From Peribacillus muralis (GTDB taxonomy: Bacteria > Bacillota > Bacilli > Bacillales > DSM-1321): a stretch of DNA of 64,000 bases. The notes under the pieces are model-generated. The model was given only the letters and a program-made list of their open reading frames with translations. It did no database searches and had not been told where the DNA came from. Position 1 is the stretch's first letter. Every line of letters begins with the position of its first letter. Of the stretch, positions 44,225 through 53,040 are shown in pieces. A program made the position numbers and the translations under genes. The DNA lies in contig NZ_CP017080.1 in the NCBI RefSeq assembly GCF_001645685.2, forward strand, positions 2,656,001-2,720,000. Direction: 5' to 3'.

Positions 44225-44352
44225 CTCCGTTTTGAAAGGCCAGACCGAAAAGAATGTTGCGATTCCCTATTCTTTTTAGGGATATTTTTTTATAATGAAT
44301 ACAATTGACTCATTCAACATTATATTCAAAGCGTCATCGAAAGGATTTAATC

Positions 44353-44745
44353 ATGAAAAAACTATTGGTTTTTCCCGTGCAGCTTATCCTGCTGCTCATC
44401 ATTTGCAAGCTCGGCTATTATTTTGCTGACTTACTTCATTTACCCATTCCAGGCAATGTCATCGGCATGATTCTATTATTCTTTTTATTACAAACGAAGG
44501 TCCTTAAGGTCGAGTGGATTGAACTGGCTTCAGGATTCTTAGTGAAGCACCTCGCCTTTTTCTTTATTCCCATTTCCATCAGTTTGATGACCATGGGATG
44601 GCTATTCATTGAATTCGGTTTGCCTTTGGCACTAACGCTTGGGGTCAGTTTGATTTGTGGGTTCATCGTTTCCGCTTGGACCGTTCAGAAATTTTCTCAT
44701 AGAGGAGAGGCTAATCAGCATGACAGCGTTAATCACACCCTATAG
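44353..44745 (+). CDS. CidA/LrgA family protein
   Basis: The 130-aa membrane protein has four hydrophobic helices and the LrgA/CidA-type PIPGNVIGMILLFFLL motif near residue 32, with LVKHLAFFFIPISISLM later. These are small holin-like partners of an LrgB/CidB protein; in B. subtilis related pairs are a pyruvate importer (PftAB) or the YwbH-YwbG pair, to which the lengths are closer. ATG at 44353 has AAAGGA 7 nt upstream. The downstream gene overlaps its end by 26 bp. Confidence 0.9.
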   Translation: MKKLLVFPVQLILLLIICKLGYYFADLLHLPIPGNVIGMILLFFLLQTKVLKVEWIELASGFLVKHLAFFFIPISISLMTMGWLFIEFGLPLALTLGVSLICGFIVSAWTVQKFSHRGEANQHDSVNHTL

Positions 44746-45403
44746 CATCGTGATAACCCTCCTTGCCTATTATATAGGAAGGAAAATATATGCCAAACAT
44801 CCGTCACCTTTCACGACGCCCGTGTTTTTCAGCACGGTCACCATCATTCTCATCTTACTGGCCAGCGGTATGGACTTTGATGATTATACACCTGCAAAAG
44901 ATATCATCTCCTATTTCCTAGGTCCTGCTACTGTTGCTTTGGCTGTACCGCTTTATAAAAATAGAAAGATAATCGTTAAATATGCTATACCGGCGATAAG
45001 CGGAATGATATTGGGCCTAATGGTCACCTTGACTATCGCCTTCACCATTGCTCAAGCCTTTTCACTGCCCCATTTTATCCTTCAGGGGCTGGCGGTTAAG
45101 TCCATCACTGTCCCGATTGCAGTGGAAATTACCGAGCTTTATGGCGGTGATTCCAATATTTCAGCAGCCTTCGTTATCTTGACTGGTGTCCTGGGAACGA
45201 TGATCGCCCCCAAGCTGATGGATAAATTGAACATAACCATGCCCTTTGCCCGCGGTATCGCATATGGGACCATCGCTCATGGTCTTGGAACGGCACAAGC
45301 TGCTCAGGAAAGCGAATTTACCGGAGCTGTCGCTGGTGCAGCCATGGCGATTGCAGGGATCCTGATTTCCTGCTTTTTCCCCTTGATCAGCCGTTTCCTT
45401 TAA
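44720..45403 (+). CDS. CidB/LrgB family protein
   Basis: The 227-aa membrane protein has seven to eight hydrophobic segments and the LrgB signature GLAVKSITVPIAVEITELYGG, with GIAYGTIAHGLGTAQAAQE near the C-terminus. It is the partner of the overlapping CidA/LrgA protein. GGAGAGG precedes ATG at 44720. A strong terminator ends the operon. Whether it acts in lysis, in pyruvate transport or in another metabolite exchange cannot be told from sequence. Confidence 0.92.
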   Translation: MTALITPYSIVITLLAYYIGRKIYAKHPSPFTTPVFFSTVTIILILLASGMDFDDYTPAKDIISYFLGPATVALAVPLYKNRKIIVKYAIPAISGMILGLMVTLTIAFTIAQAFSLPHFILQGLAVKSITVPIAVEITELYGGDSNISAAFVILTGVLGTMIAPKLMDKLNITMPFARGIAYGTIAHGLGTAQAAQESEFTGAVAGAAMAIAGILISCFFPLISRFL

Positions 45404-45407
45404 ATGC

Positions 45408-45444
45408 AAGAACCGCAACGTCAATGACGTTGCGGTTCTTTTTA
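45408..45444 (+). terminator. Terminator after the cidAB-like pair
   Basis: A perfect 15-bp stem AAGAACCGCAACGTC/GACGTTGCGGTTCTT with a 3-nt loop and T tail. Confidence 0.93.
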
Positions 45445-45591
45445 TGATTGATCTTTTTTCAGGTCTTCGTATAATCGTCTTAAAATATGCGTTTTATACA
45501 GTTCGAGCTTTTTCTTCTCGATCGGGTGATAGCTTATCCCTCCGGCTTTCAATTGCTGGATGAACCACCCCTTGGAAAATTCATAAGCCAT
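45442..45591 (-). CDS. yflJ: YflJ-like small protein (DUF2639)
   Basis: A 49-codon gene below most size cut-offs. The product starts MAYEFSKGWFIQQLKAGGIS and continues YHPIEKKKLELYKTHILRRLY, matching DUF2639 proteins such as B. subtilis YflJ: a SKGW start and the HPIEGKKLExYKT core. The ATG at 45591 has a GGAGGGGG site 4-5 nt upstream. Soluble, basic; function unknown. It overlaps the T tail of the terminator of the neighbouring convergent operon. Confidence 0.8.
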   Translation of the reverse strand: MAYEFSKGWFIQQLKAGGISYHPIEKKKLELYKTHILRRLYEDLKKDQS

Positions 45592-45645
45592 ACTGCCCCC
45601 TCCTCTGTTCAAGAAAAAGATATGCTTCGAAGAGGAAATTGATAC

Positions 45646-46725
45646 TTATTTTTTTGCAGTCATGACTTCCAGTAATAAATCATACATTTCTGCAGCTGTC
45701 TTGAATGGTCTTTTTTGACGCATTTTATCTTGATATACACCCGATTGATTGACCAACTCTGCTAATGTATCTGTGAAAATCCCGTCATTTAACTCTTCTT
45801 CTTGAATGACTTTACAGAATCCCTGCTTTTCAAAGCTGGATGCATTCAGGATTTGATCTCCACGTGATGCATTGGCACTTAGAGGGATAAGCAACATCGG
45901 CTTTTGCAAACCGAGGAATTCGAAAATTGAATTGGAACCAGCCCTTGACACGACGACATCTGCAGCCGCCAAAAGGTCGAACAATTCCTCATGGACGAAT
46001 TCGAATGGTGCATATCCCGGTTGCTTCAATTCCGGTTTCACATGTCCTTTTCCACAAATATGAATGATCTGGTAATCCATTAATAACGCATCAAGATTAT
46101 CAGTGATCAAGTTGTTGATTTTCACTGCCCCAAGACTTCCGCCCATGACAAGCAACACCGGCTTTTTGCTTGTGAATCCGCAGAAAGCCTTGCCGGCAGA
46201 AGCGCTTCCCTTGAAAATACCATCCCGCAATACGGCACCCAGATACATGGCCTTCTCCTGTGGAAGGCCTTTTTCGGTTTCCTGGAAGGTCGTGAAAATT
46301 TTTGATGCGAGTGGCATGGCAATTTTATTCGCCAGACCAGGAGTATAATCCGATTCATGTATGGCAATCGGAATCTTCAGCATCCTCCCAGCCAAAACGA
46401 CGGGAACCGAAACGAACCCTCCTTTAGAGAAAATGAAATCCGGTTTTTCCCTTTTTAAGATCTTTCGTGCATCAAAAATCCCTTTTATGACCCTGAACGG
46501 GTCTTTCATATTTTCAATGGAAAGGTAACGACGGAATTTCCCAACGGAAATCGTCTCATAACGAACCTCAGGAAATTCCTTTTCGATAATATTTTTTTCA
46601 ATGCCTTTTTTTGATCCGATATAAGTAACATCCCAATCTTGCTTGAGAAATTCAGGGATGATTGCTGCATTAACTGATACATGACCGGCAGAACCGCCTC
46701 CGGTAAACACTATTTTCTTAGTCAA
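45646..46725 (-). CDS. MurG-type UDP-GlcNAc transferase (likely paralogue)
   Basis: The ~359-aa glycosyltransferase is related to MurG, which adds GlcNAc to lipid I. It has FTGGGSAGHVSVNAA (in place of the usual GGTGGH), HESDYTPGLANK (in place of HEQN), LLVMGGSLGAVKIN, SRAGSNSIFEFL and SANASRGDQILNA. These variants define a divergent group of MurG paralogues in Bacillus. It lies outside a mur/div cluster, so the canonical murG is probably elsewhere and this may act on a special wall or spore structure; this is inference. The start is TTG at 46725 with AAGGTGG 5 nt upstream; GTG at 46734 lies within that site. Confidence 0.85.
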   Translation of the reverse strand: MTKKIVFTGGGSAGHVSVNAAIIPEFLKQDWDVTYIGSKKGIEKNIIEKEFPEVRYETISVGKFRRYLSIENMKDPFRVIKGIFDARKILKREKPDFIFSKGGFVSVPVVLAGRMLKIPIAIHESDYTPGLANKIAMPLASKIFTTFQETEKGLPQEKAMYLGAVLRDGIFKGSASAGKAFCGFTSKKPVLLVMGGSLGAVKINNLITDNLDALLMDYQIIHICGKGHVKPELKQPGYAPFEFVHEELFDLLAAADVVVSRAGSNSIFEFLGLQKPMLLIPLSANASRGDQILNASSFEKQGFCKVIQEEELNDGIFTDTLAELVNQSGVYQDKMRQKRPFKTAAEMYDLLLEVMTAKK

Positions 46726-46916
46726 TATTTCCACCTTCCAAACTTAAAAATCACTTTGCATCCATATTACCATATATCCTCGCCATTAATAACTTGAAAA
46801 AGCATTTATATGGATTGCTCTTCCCTTAATCATCGATAATTTTTCCTTTTTCAGCAAGGATATATTATAATCTTAGTATTCTACAATACTACAAGATACA
46901 TTGGAGGAGTAATACA

Positions 46917-48029
46917 TTGCAAGAAGTTTCTAAATCTCTAAATCAGTTCGATGGAATCGAGGCCTGGACCGAATTAGGAATATCTATCGGTATTCTTCTA
47001 ATCTTTCTTTTGCTTCGGAAAGTATTTACTACATATATATTCAAATTCCTTCTGCGAATTGCCGAAAAAAGAAAAATTGAATTTGCCGCCAACTTAATGC
47101 TCGCTTTGGAAAGGCCGGTAAGATGGCTCATCGTTTTGATTGGTGTAATTATTTCCTTGCACTATTTTCCGATTGACTCACCTTCGGATGAGCTTAAATC
47201 AAAAATATACAGATCATTTTTTGTTTTCCTTTTCTTTTGGACGATTTTCAATATCAGTTCAATCTTGACGATTTTATTTCCAAAGCTTGTTAGTAAATTC
47301 GGCCTGGAAGTTGACCAAATTGTCCTCCCGTTTTTCACAAAAATCATTAAATTGATCATCATCGCTTTTGGTGCATCCATCATTGCGGAAGAATGGGGAT
47401 TCAATGTCGACGGATTTGTTGCAGGACTTGGCTTAGGCGGATTAGCCTTCGCTCTTGCTGCCAAGGATACCGTCAGCAATTTCTTCGGCGGAATCGTCAT
47501 CGTTACCGAGAAGCCATTCACCATAGGTGATTGGATCAAAACACCAAGTGTCGAGGGTACGATTGAAGACATCACGTTCCGGAGCACCAAAGTGCGGACA
47601 TTTGCCCAGGCGCTTGTTACCGTACCGAATGCGACACTCTCGAATGAACCGATCATCAACTGGTCCAAGATGGGGAAACGCCAAATTGCGTTCCATTTGG
47701 GTGTGAACGTTACGACTCCAAAGGAAAAGCTGGAAAATGTCATTAAAGACATCGAGTCTATGCTGATCGAGCACAAAGAGGTACATCCCGAAACGATACT
47801 CGTCAAATTTGATGAATTCAGTCATTCCGGTTTCAATCTCTATCTTTACTTCTTTACTAATGCAACTGACTTTGGAGGATATTTATCCATCAAGGAAGAT
47901 GTGAACTTTAAAATAATGGAGATACTTGAACGGGAAGAGGTCCAAATCGCCATTCCTTCCCAAGCGTTCATTCTCCAAAAAGACTCAAATGTGGAAGCGA
48001 TGAACGAATTTGAATCGATGCGCGACTGA
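46917..48029 (+). CDS. yhdY: MscS-family mechanosensitive channel
   Basis: The 370-aa product is a small-conductance mechanosensitive channel of the YhdY/MscS class that opens on hypo-osmotic shock. About four hydrophobic segments lead to the pore helix GFNVDGFVAGLGLGGLAFALAAKDTVSNFFGG, followed by the beta domain (IGDWIKTPSVEGTIEDITFRSTKVRTF; VTVPNATLSNEPIINWSK) and a C-terminal alpha/beta domain. The start is TTG at 46917, with a GGAGGAG site 7 nt upstream. Monocistronic. Confidence 0.93.
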   Translation: MQEVSKSLNQFDGIEAWTELGISIGILLIFLLLRKVFTTYIFKFLLRIAEKRKIEFAANLMLALERPVRWLIVLIGVIISLHYFPIDSPSDELKSKIYRSFFVFLFFWTIFNISSILTILFPKLVSKFGLEVDQIVLPFFTKIIKLIIIAFGASIIAEEWGFNVDGFVAGLGLGGLAFALAAKDTVSNFFGGIVIVTEKPFTIGDWIKTPSVEGTIEDITFRSTKVRTFAQALVTVPNATLSNEPIINWSKMGKRQIAFHLGVNVTTPKEKLENVIKDIESMLIEHKEVHPETILVKFDEFSHSGFNLYLYFFTNATDFGGYLSIKEDVNFKIMEILEREEVQIAIPSQAFILQKDSNVEAMNEFESMRD

Positions 48030-48030
48030 C

Positions 48031-48112
48031 AAACTTCACCTTGCCCTCAATAGGCAAGGTGAAGTTTGTAGACCAAAGGGTTCGGAAGTGACTTTCCGAA
48101 CCCTTTTGGCTT
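48031..48112 (+). terminator. Two stem-loops after yhdY
   Basis: First, a 15-bp stem at 48031-48067 without T tail; second, a 10-bp stem GGGTTCGGAA/TTCCGAACCC (48078-48087 with 48094-48103) followed by TTTTGGCTTTT. The second is the terminator. Confidence 0.75.
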
Positions 48113-48224
48113 TTCAACCACTGGTAATGAATGAATGGTACTCACTATTGCCTTCTTTTATTTCGCAAGCATTATCTTTTAAACTAGATATCGTAATACG
48201 GAATCATTTTTGCAGAGGTACATG

Positions 48225-48395
48225 ACTCTTGCGGGCAATGCGTGTCTACTCGAGACACCGCCGGCTGAAAGCCAAGGAGGCTCACGGACCGCCGCTGGAT
48301 AAGCGAGCGCCCGCAGTGAAACGAAACGTCCATTGTACAAACCATCAATCCTGTTTTCTTTGTTTCCACTCATAGTGGAATGAAGCGGTCGGATT
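48225..48395 (+). repeat. Bacillus-type intergenic repeat, copy 2
   Basis: GACTCTTGCGGGCAATGCGTG, GAGACACCGCCGGCTGAAAGCC, GAGGCTCACGGACCGCC and AGCGAGCGCCCGCAGTGAAACG follow each other as in the widespread Bacillus element (GACTCCTGCGGG...AGGAGGCTCACGGACCGCCCGCGGAAAGCGAGCGCCCGCAG). The 3' end has TTTCCACTCATAGTGGAATGAAGCGGTC, related to the block in copy 1. It is intergenic and non-coding. Confidence 0.65.
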
Positions 48396-48429
48396 TTATA
48401 AAACAAAAATTGAATTGTCTACGTTCAGG

Positions 48430-48460
48430 GACTTGCCTTAAATCGGCAAGTCTTTTTATT
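48430..48460 (+). terminator. Hairpin upstream of the MATE gene
   Basis: An 8-bp GACTTGCC/GGCAAGTC stem with TTTTTATT. It is 90 bp before the MATE start, so it either ends transcription from upstream or is a leader attenuator. Confidence 0.7.
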
Positions 48461-48550
48461 GCTAAATAAACTTAAAAACATCACACCATTATGTGATATA
48501 ATTTTTTCATTGTGTTTACAATTTCAAAATCCAGATATAGAGGTACATCG

Positions 48551-49906
48551 ATGAAACAGACTTACACGAAACCACAAAAGATCCGCCTATTATTTTATAT
48601 ATTGATTCCCATCCTGATCACCCAACTCAGTATGTATGCGATGACATTTTTTGATGTGATGATGTCTGGCCAGTACAGCACGCAAGATGTTGCGGGCGTA
48701 TCGATCGGCAGTTCGCTCTGGACTCCTGTCTACACGGGGCTGAGCGGGATATTGATCGCCTTGACGCCTGTCGTTTCACAGCTTATTGGTTCCAGAAAAT
48801 TCAAATCTGTTTCCTATTCCGTCATGCAGGCCGTCTATTTAGCCCTCGCTTTAGCACTGGTCATTTTAATTGTCGGGGCTTTTTGTTTGAATCCGATCCT
48901 TACAGCCATGAATCTGGAAGACAATGTTCACCGGGTTGCTCATGATTATTTAATCGCCCTTTCTTTCGGAATCATCCCCCTGTTCGTTTATAACGCATTG
49001 AGGGCGTTCATAGATGCGTTAGGGCAAACCAGGATTTCCATGGTGATCACTTTGGGTGCACTTCCGGTTAACGTCATATTCAATTATCTGTTCATCTATG
49101 GAAAGTTCGGATTCCCCGAACTCGGAGGCGTCGGATCCGGTTATGCCACTGCCATAACCTATTGGATCATTGCCCTTACTGCCATCCTTGTGGTGTTGAA
49201 AATCCACCCGTTTTCCACTTATGACGTCTTTCGTGAATTTTTCCGGGTTTCCTTGAAAGAATGGCGGGCCTTATTATCGATCGGAGTCCCCATCGGGTTG
49301 GCCATCTTTTTTGAAACGAGCATATTCTCGGCCGTTACCCTCTTGATGAGTAAATATGATACCGTTACAATAGCATCGCATCAGATTGCCATGAACTTTG
49401 CGTCCCTGCTCTATATGATGCCGCTCAGCATGTCCATGGCATTGACGATTGTCATCGGCTACGAAATCGGGGCGGCCCGGTATAAGGATGCCAGGGAATA
49501 CAGTTTTATTGGCATAACGCTCGCATTGATGATGTCACTTGTATTATCGGCGATCCTATTTTTCTTCCGGGAACCTGTTGCCTCTGCTTATACAAAAGAT
49601 CATGCCGTCATGCTGCTGACATCTCATTTTTTAATATACGCCATCTTCTTTCAGATTTCAGATGCCCTCCAGGCACCGATACAAGGTATATTGCGCGGAT
49701 ACAAGGATGTGAATGTCACCTTTGCGATGTCACTTGTGTCCTACTGGATACTCGGACTTCCGATCGGCTATTTCTTTGCCAAGTATACGGATATGGGCGC
49801 CTTTGGATATTGGATCGGCTTAATATCCGGTTTGGCTTTGGGAGCTATTGGATTGGCGGCCCGGTTAAGGTTCATCCAGCAAGTCAAATTTAAAAAATTG
49901 GCGTAA
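48551..49906 (+). CDS. MATE family multidrug/cation antiporter
   Basis: The ~451-aa membrane protein has 12 helices and fits the NorM/YojI branch of MATE exporters, which extrude organic cations in exchange for Na+ or H+. Typical motifs are FFDVMMSGQYSTQDVAGVSIG in TM2, GVGSGYATAITYW, and QISDALQAPIQGILRGYKDV. The ATG at 48551 has AGAGGT 6 nt upstream; a longer start at 48512 lacks a site. Monocistronic, with a bidirectional terminator shared with the SDR gene. Confidence 0.93.
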   Translation: MKQTYTKPQKIRLLFYILIPILITQLSMYAMTFFDVMMSGQYSTQDVAGVSIGSSLWTPVYTGLSGILIALTPVVSQLIGSRKFKSVSYSVMQAVYLALALALVILIVGAFCLNPILTAMNLEDNVHRVAHDYLIALSFGIIPLFVYNALRAFIDALGQTRISMVITLGALPVNVIFNYLFIYGKFGFPELGGVGSGYATAITYWIIALTAILVVLKIHPFSTYDVFREFFRVSLKEWRALLSIGVPIGLAIFFETSIFSAVTLLMSKYDTVTIASHQIAMNFASLLYMMPLSMSMALTIVIGYEIGAARYKDAREYSFIGITLALMMSLVLSAILFFFREPVASAYTKDHAVMLLTSHFLIYAIFFQISDALQAPIQGILRGYKDVNVTFAMSLVSYWILGLPIGYFFAKYTDMGAFGYWIGLISGLALGAIGLAARLRFIQQVKFKKLA

Positions 49907-49944
49907 AAATGCGTGAGGCTGAATAATCGGCCTCACGCATTTTT
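49905..49944. terminator. Bidirectional terminator between MATE and SDR genes
   Basis: A 15-bp stem AAAAATGCGTGAGGC/GCCTCACGCATTTTT. Confidence 0.93.
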
Positions 49945-50717
49945 TACACTGAAGATCTTTTCCCGAGGACATCCTTTCCGCCTGTTACCGGTATGATGCT
50001 GCCGGTGATGAAATCCGATTTTTCATCACACAGAAACGTGATGACCCTTGCTATATCCTCACCTGTACCCGGTCTTCCGATCGGAACGGTATCATCCTTT
50101 TCCTCTTTCGCGACCTTGATCTCTTGCTCCTTCCATTCACCGATGATATCGCCAGGACAAACCATATTCACGGTGATGTTATATGCAGCTTCTTCCGCAG
50201 CCAATGTTCTCGTTAAGGAGGTCAATCCGCTCTTTGCTGCGGCAAATGCCGAGCGATATATCCACCCCGGTGAGGTATCACACCGTTCAAACCCAAGTGT
50301 AATGACTCTTCCCCACCCTCTTCGGCGCATTTGGGGAATAATCTCCTTTGCAAAATAGAAAAATCCATTTAAATTGCCATCGATGATGTATTTCCATTCA
50401 TCGCTGCTGTATTCACTCATCGGCTTACGATCGTGCATATAAGGCCCTGCGTTATGAACGAAGATATCAACATGCCCAAAGATCGCAAGGACCTTACTGA
50501 TGATATGACGGCAATCTTCCTCACTTCCGGCATCACCTTGAACCGCCAGCGCCTTTACGTGATGTTTTTTACACAATTCATCCACCAAATCTAAAGCTGC
50601 CTCGTTACTTTTTCGATACGAGATAATGATGGACATTCCTTTTTCCGCTAATGAAAATGCCAACCTCTTGCCGATTCCCGTTGCGCCTCCAGTAATAAAA
50701 GCTACTTTTTCATCCAC
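49944..50717 (-). CDS. SDR-family protein with non-canonical active site
   Basis: The 257-aa product has the Rossmann fold of short-chain dehydrogenases: nucleotide-binding TGGATGIGKRLA (residues 9-20) and HNAGP (88-92). The C-terminal FITGSIIPVTGGKD is also standard. But the catalytic YxxxK reads F158-A-A-A-K162, so the Tyr is Phe, and there is no Ser at the usual position 12-13 residues before it (ERCDTSP). A Tyr at 154 could replace it only with an odd spacing. It may be an inactive, NAD(P)-binding or alternative enzyme. It resembles FabG-like SDRs in length. Confidence 0.85.
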   Translation of the reverse strand: MDEKVAFITGGATGIGKRLAFSLAEKGMSIIISYRKSNEAALDLVDELCKKHHVKALAVQGDAGSEEDCRHIISKVLAIFGHVDIFVHNAGPYMHDRKPMSEYSSDEWKYIIDGNLNGFFYFAKEIIPQMRRRGWGRVITLGFERCDTSPGWIYRSAFAAAKSGLTSLTRTLAAEEAAYNITVNMVCPGDIIGEWKEQEIKVAKEEKDDTVPIGRPGTGEDIARVITFLCDEKSDFITGSIIPVTGGKDVLGKRSSV

Positions 50718-50878
50718 AGGTCATCCCTCTTCGTCTAAAGGATTTTACTTTATTATACATAAGTTTTGCTCATTTTCGATAATTTAGTAATTGTTTGAAC
50801 GAACCTCTAGGCTTTAGCCTGCATAAAATACACTAAAAATAAACCTGTAAGTCCAAAAGCAGGAGAGAGGAATTCGAC

Positions 50879-51346
50879 ATGTTTCCCTGGAATTCACTTT
50901 TTTCTTTTAAGAACAACCCGAACCAAAAGGACTTCATGAAAAATATGCAACAAACTGATGTCCAATCGTTCATCGAAAAGATGTTTTCACAAGTCATCCC
51001 TGACAATATGCAAGGCATGATGAACAATAATGATTTCGGTTCAAAAAAAGAACCTGCCCGAACAGAGCATCCTTTGCATGCCACTGTATTCGAAACCCAC
51101 TTATATGTTTTTGTAAGAATTCCCATCGTTGATGAATCTTGGCTAAAGACAATGAAACTTTACCATACCTCTAACCAATCGATCATTGAGGGAATTCCAG
51201 AAGCCTCCGATCGTCACGTCATCACGCTGCCAGCACTTGTGAAGAAAAAAGGGGCATCCGCCCAATTTAAAGAATCAACATTGGAAATACGCCTTCAGAA
51301 AAGCTTCAATACCCAATATTCCGAAATCGATGTATCCGAGATTTGA
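50879..51346 (+). CDS. Hsp20-like / spore-type small protein
   Basis: The 155-aa product starts FPWNSLFSF and has a central beta-sandwich region (about 68-155) like alpha-crystallin/Hsp20 proteins; the C-terminal STLEIRLQKSFN matches the last beta strand. It resembles the Bacillus CotM/GerT group of spore-associated Hsp20 proteins more than the ClpB-linked Hsp20. A role in spore coat or germination is likely but not shown by the sequence. It has an AGGAGAGAGGA site. Monocistronic. Confidence 0.7.
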   Translation: MFPWNSLFSFKNNPNQKDFMKNMQQTDVQSFIEKMFSQVIPDNMQGMMNNNDFGSKKEPARTEHPLHATVFETHLYVFVRIPIVDESWLKTMKLYHTSNQSIIEGIPEASDRHVITLPALVKKKGASAQFKESTLEIRLQKSFNTQYSEIDVSEI

Positions 51347-51455
51347 TTTGGGTGCACACTTAGGAGTGGGTGCGGTTCCTGTGATTTCTTGCTACCTTCG
51401 TTCAATACGACTAGCGAAAGCTTAATCTGATTGAAGGCTGATCGATATCGATACG

Positions 51456-51491
51456 CAAAAAAGCACATCCCGTTTCAATGGGATGTGCTTT
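51456..51491 (-). terminator. ykwD terminator
   Basis: On the minus strand AAGCACATCCC/GGGATGTGCTT stem and six T. Confidence 0.92.
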
Positions 51492-51506
51492 AAAACTATC
51501 ACTCTA

Positions 51507-52250
51507 TTATTTTCCGATGAATTGTTGAGTCCAGTAGTTACCAGATTCTACGTAGCCTACTCCAATGTGAGTGAAGCTAGAATTCATGATATTTTCACGG
51601 TGTCCTTGGCTGTTCATCCAAGCTTGTACCACTTCTTCTGGTGTTTGTTGACCTTGTGCGATGTTTTCACCAGCTGATGAATAGCTGATGCCGAATTTTT
51701 TCATCATATCGAAAGGTGAACCATACGTTGGGCTATTGTGGTCAAAGTAGTTATTATCTTTCATATCTTGGGACTTGATACGAGCCACTTTGCTTAACTC
51801 AGTGTCGATTTTAAGAGCTGACAAGCCTTGTTTTGCACGCTCTGCATTTGTTAATTTAACAACTTGTTGTTCAAAAGCACTTAATTCAGAGTTTGTCTCA
51901 GTTTTTTCATTAGTTGGTTTTTCTGGTTTAGCTTCAGGTGCAGGTGCAGGTTTTGCTTCTGGTTTTGCTTGGTTTACCGTTCCATTTTGACCAGGATTTT
52001 GAACTGGTTTTTGAACTGGCTTTTGAACTGGCTTTTGAACTGGCTTTTGTTGTGCTTGTGCAGCTGGTAGAGTGATATTATACTTAGCTAGATATTGGTT
52101 TAGGACCTTTTGCATATCTTCTTGATTCATTGTTTTATATGTTACTTGTTTAACCGTATCACAGTTAGCTGCTTCCGCTTGGTTAGCTCCTACTCCTGTG
52201 AATATAATTGCTGCAGCCGCTGCTGCTGACATGATCATTTTCTTTTTCAT
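51507..52250 (-). CDS. ykwD: Secreted CAP/SCP-domain protein
   Basis: The 247-aa product has a signal peptide (residues 1-27, cleavage after AEA), a short region with one Cys, a repetitive QKPVQKPVQKPVQKPVQ linker, a Pro/Ala/Glu-rich spacer, and a C-terminal CAP (SCP-like) domain from about 125: AFEQQVVKLTNAERAKQGLSAL, DHNSPTYGSPFDMM, SSAGENIAQG and GHRENIMNSSFTHIGVGYV. It resembles B. subtilis YkwD. The fold is secreted and of unclear activity. The PVQK linker is made of four 12-bp tandem repeats (52001-52049), which may vary in length. Confidence 0.93.
   Translation of the reverse strand: MKKKMIMSAAAAAAIIFTGVGANQAEAANCDTVKQVTYKTMNQEDMQKVLNQYLAKYNITLPAAQAQQKPVQKPVQKPVQKPVQNPGQNGTVNQAKPEAKPAPAPEAKPEKPTNEKTETNSELSAFEQQVVKLTNAERAKQGLSALKIDTELSKVARIKSQDMKDNNYFDHNSPTYGSPFDMMKKFGISYSSAGENIAQGQQTPEEVVQAWMNSQGHRENIMNSSFTHIGVGYVESGNYWTQQFIGK
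52001..52049 (-). repeat. 12-bp tandem repeat in ykwD
   Basis: Four copies of GAACTGG(C/T)TTTT encode repeated QKPV in the linker between the signal peptide region and the CAP domain. Confidence 0.85.
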
Positions 52251-53040
52251 TCGTATTTCCTCCTGTGATGTTCGTTTTTTTTGTTGTTCTTGCTTCTGGA
52301 ATTATCATAACATGCATTTTTTGTAATATATGCCCCATGAATTTCCAACGAATTCACAGGTTACGAACAAGAAAATAATTTTATCGCCAGTTCAGTGAAA
52401 GCAAGCGAAAAAGCTTAATCTATCTATGTTTTGATTTGCAGTATATATACTCATAATTTTCCAGACATTCCTTGTCAATGGTAGTTACATAGAACCATTT
52501 CCATTGAATACTAATAACTTTTAATTGACATATCATTTTCAAGCAAAATAGTATGACTTTCATTACTTTTATGTTACAAATTTTTCGTTTCCGCTTCACA
52601 ATTTGAAAAATAAGGTGATATTGTTACGTATATCCATCTTATCGATAAAAGGCTTTGACTTCGATCGCTTTAACATTTTTTAAGGCCTCCCTTTAGCCCA
52701 CAGTATTGGAGGTTTATTTATAGACTGTTGCTTTTGGCTGCAGGCAGCTGTAACCCCGTACCTTCCGTCCAGTACATTCAGTTTTAACATTTGAATTGAA
52801 ATTAGATTGGGGAAATGCACTTATCTCGTCCCCTATGCGTGAAAGCAGTACCCTTTTCCTTCCCATTCATCTTTTAAGGGGAGCGGAAGCCTAGAGATTA
52901 AAGGTTCACTGAACATGAAAGCTGTTTGACTGGAATATCCATGGAAATGCTCGTAAAACAGCTCATGACTGCCATAATTCCAATGAAAATTAAAAAGGCT
53001 TCGGAAGGAAAGCCATTCCGAAGCCTTTTTTGCTGCAGTT
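52251..53040. other. Gene-poor intergenic stretch of 0.8 kb
   Basis: No gene found. It contains the ykwD upstream region, a weak hairpin AGGCCTCC...GGAGGTTT around 52683-52715, and an unassigned stretch with no reading frame over about 50 codons with a good start. The last 40 bp hold a strong bidirectional terminator for the gene at 53041-53487. Confidence 0.45.
52993..53032. terminator. Bidirectional terminator
   Basis: A 12-bp stem AAGGCTTCGGAA/TTCCGAAGCCTT with A-rich and T-rich flanks. Confidence 0.92.

Larger units (their letters stand above)
48113..48550. other. Intergenic stretch between yhdY and a MATE gene
   Basis: Holds the degenerate repeat above, a further hairpin terminator at 48430-48460, and the MATE promoter region. 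No gene. Confidence 0.45.
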
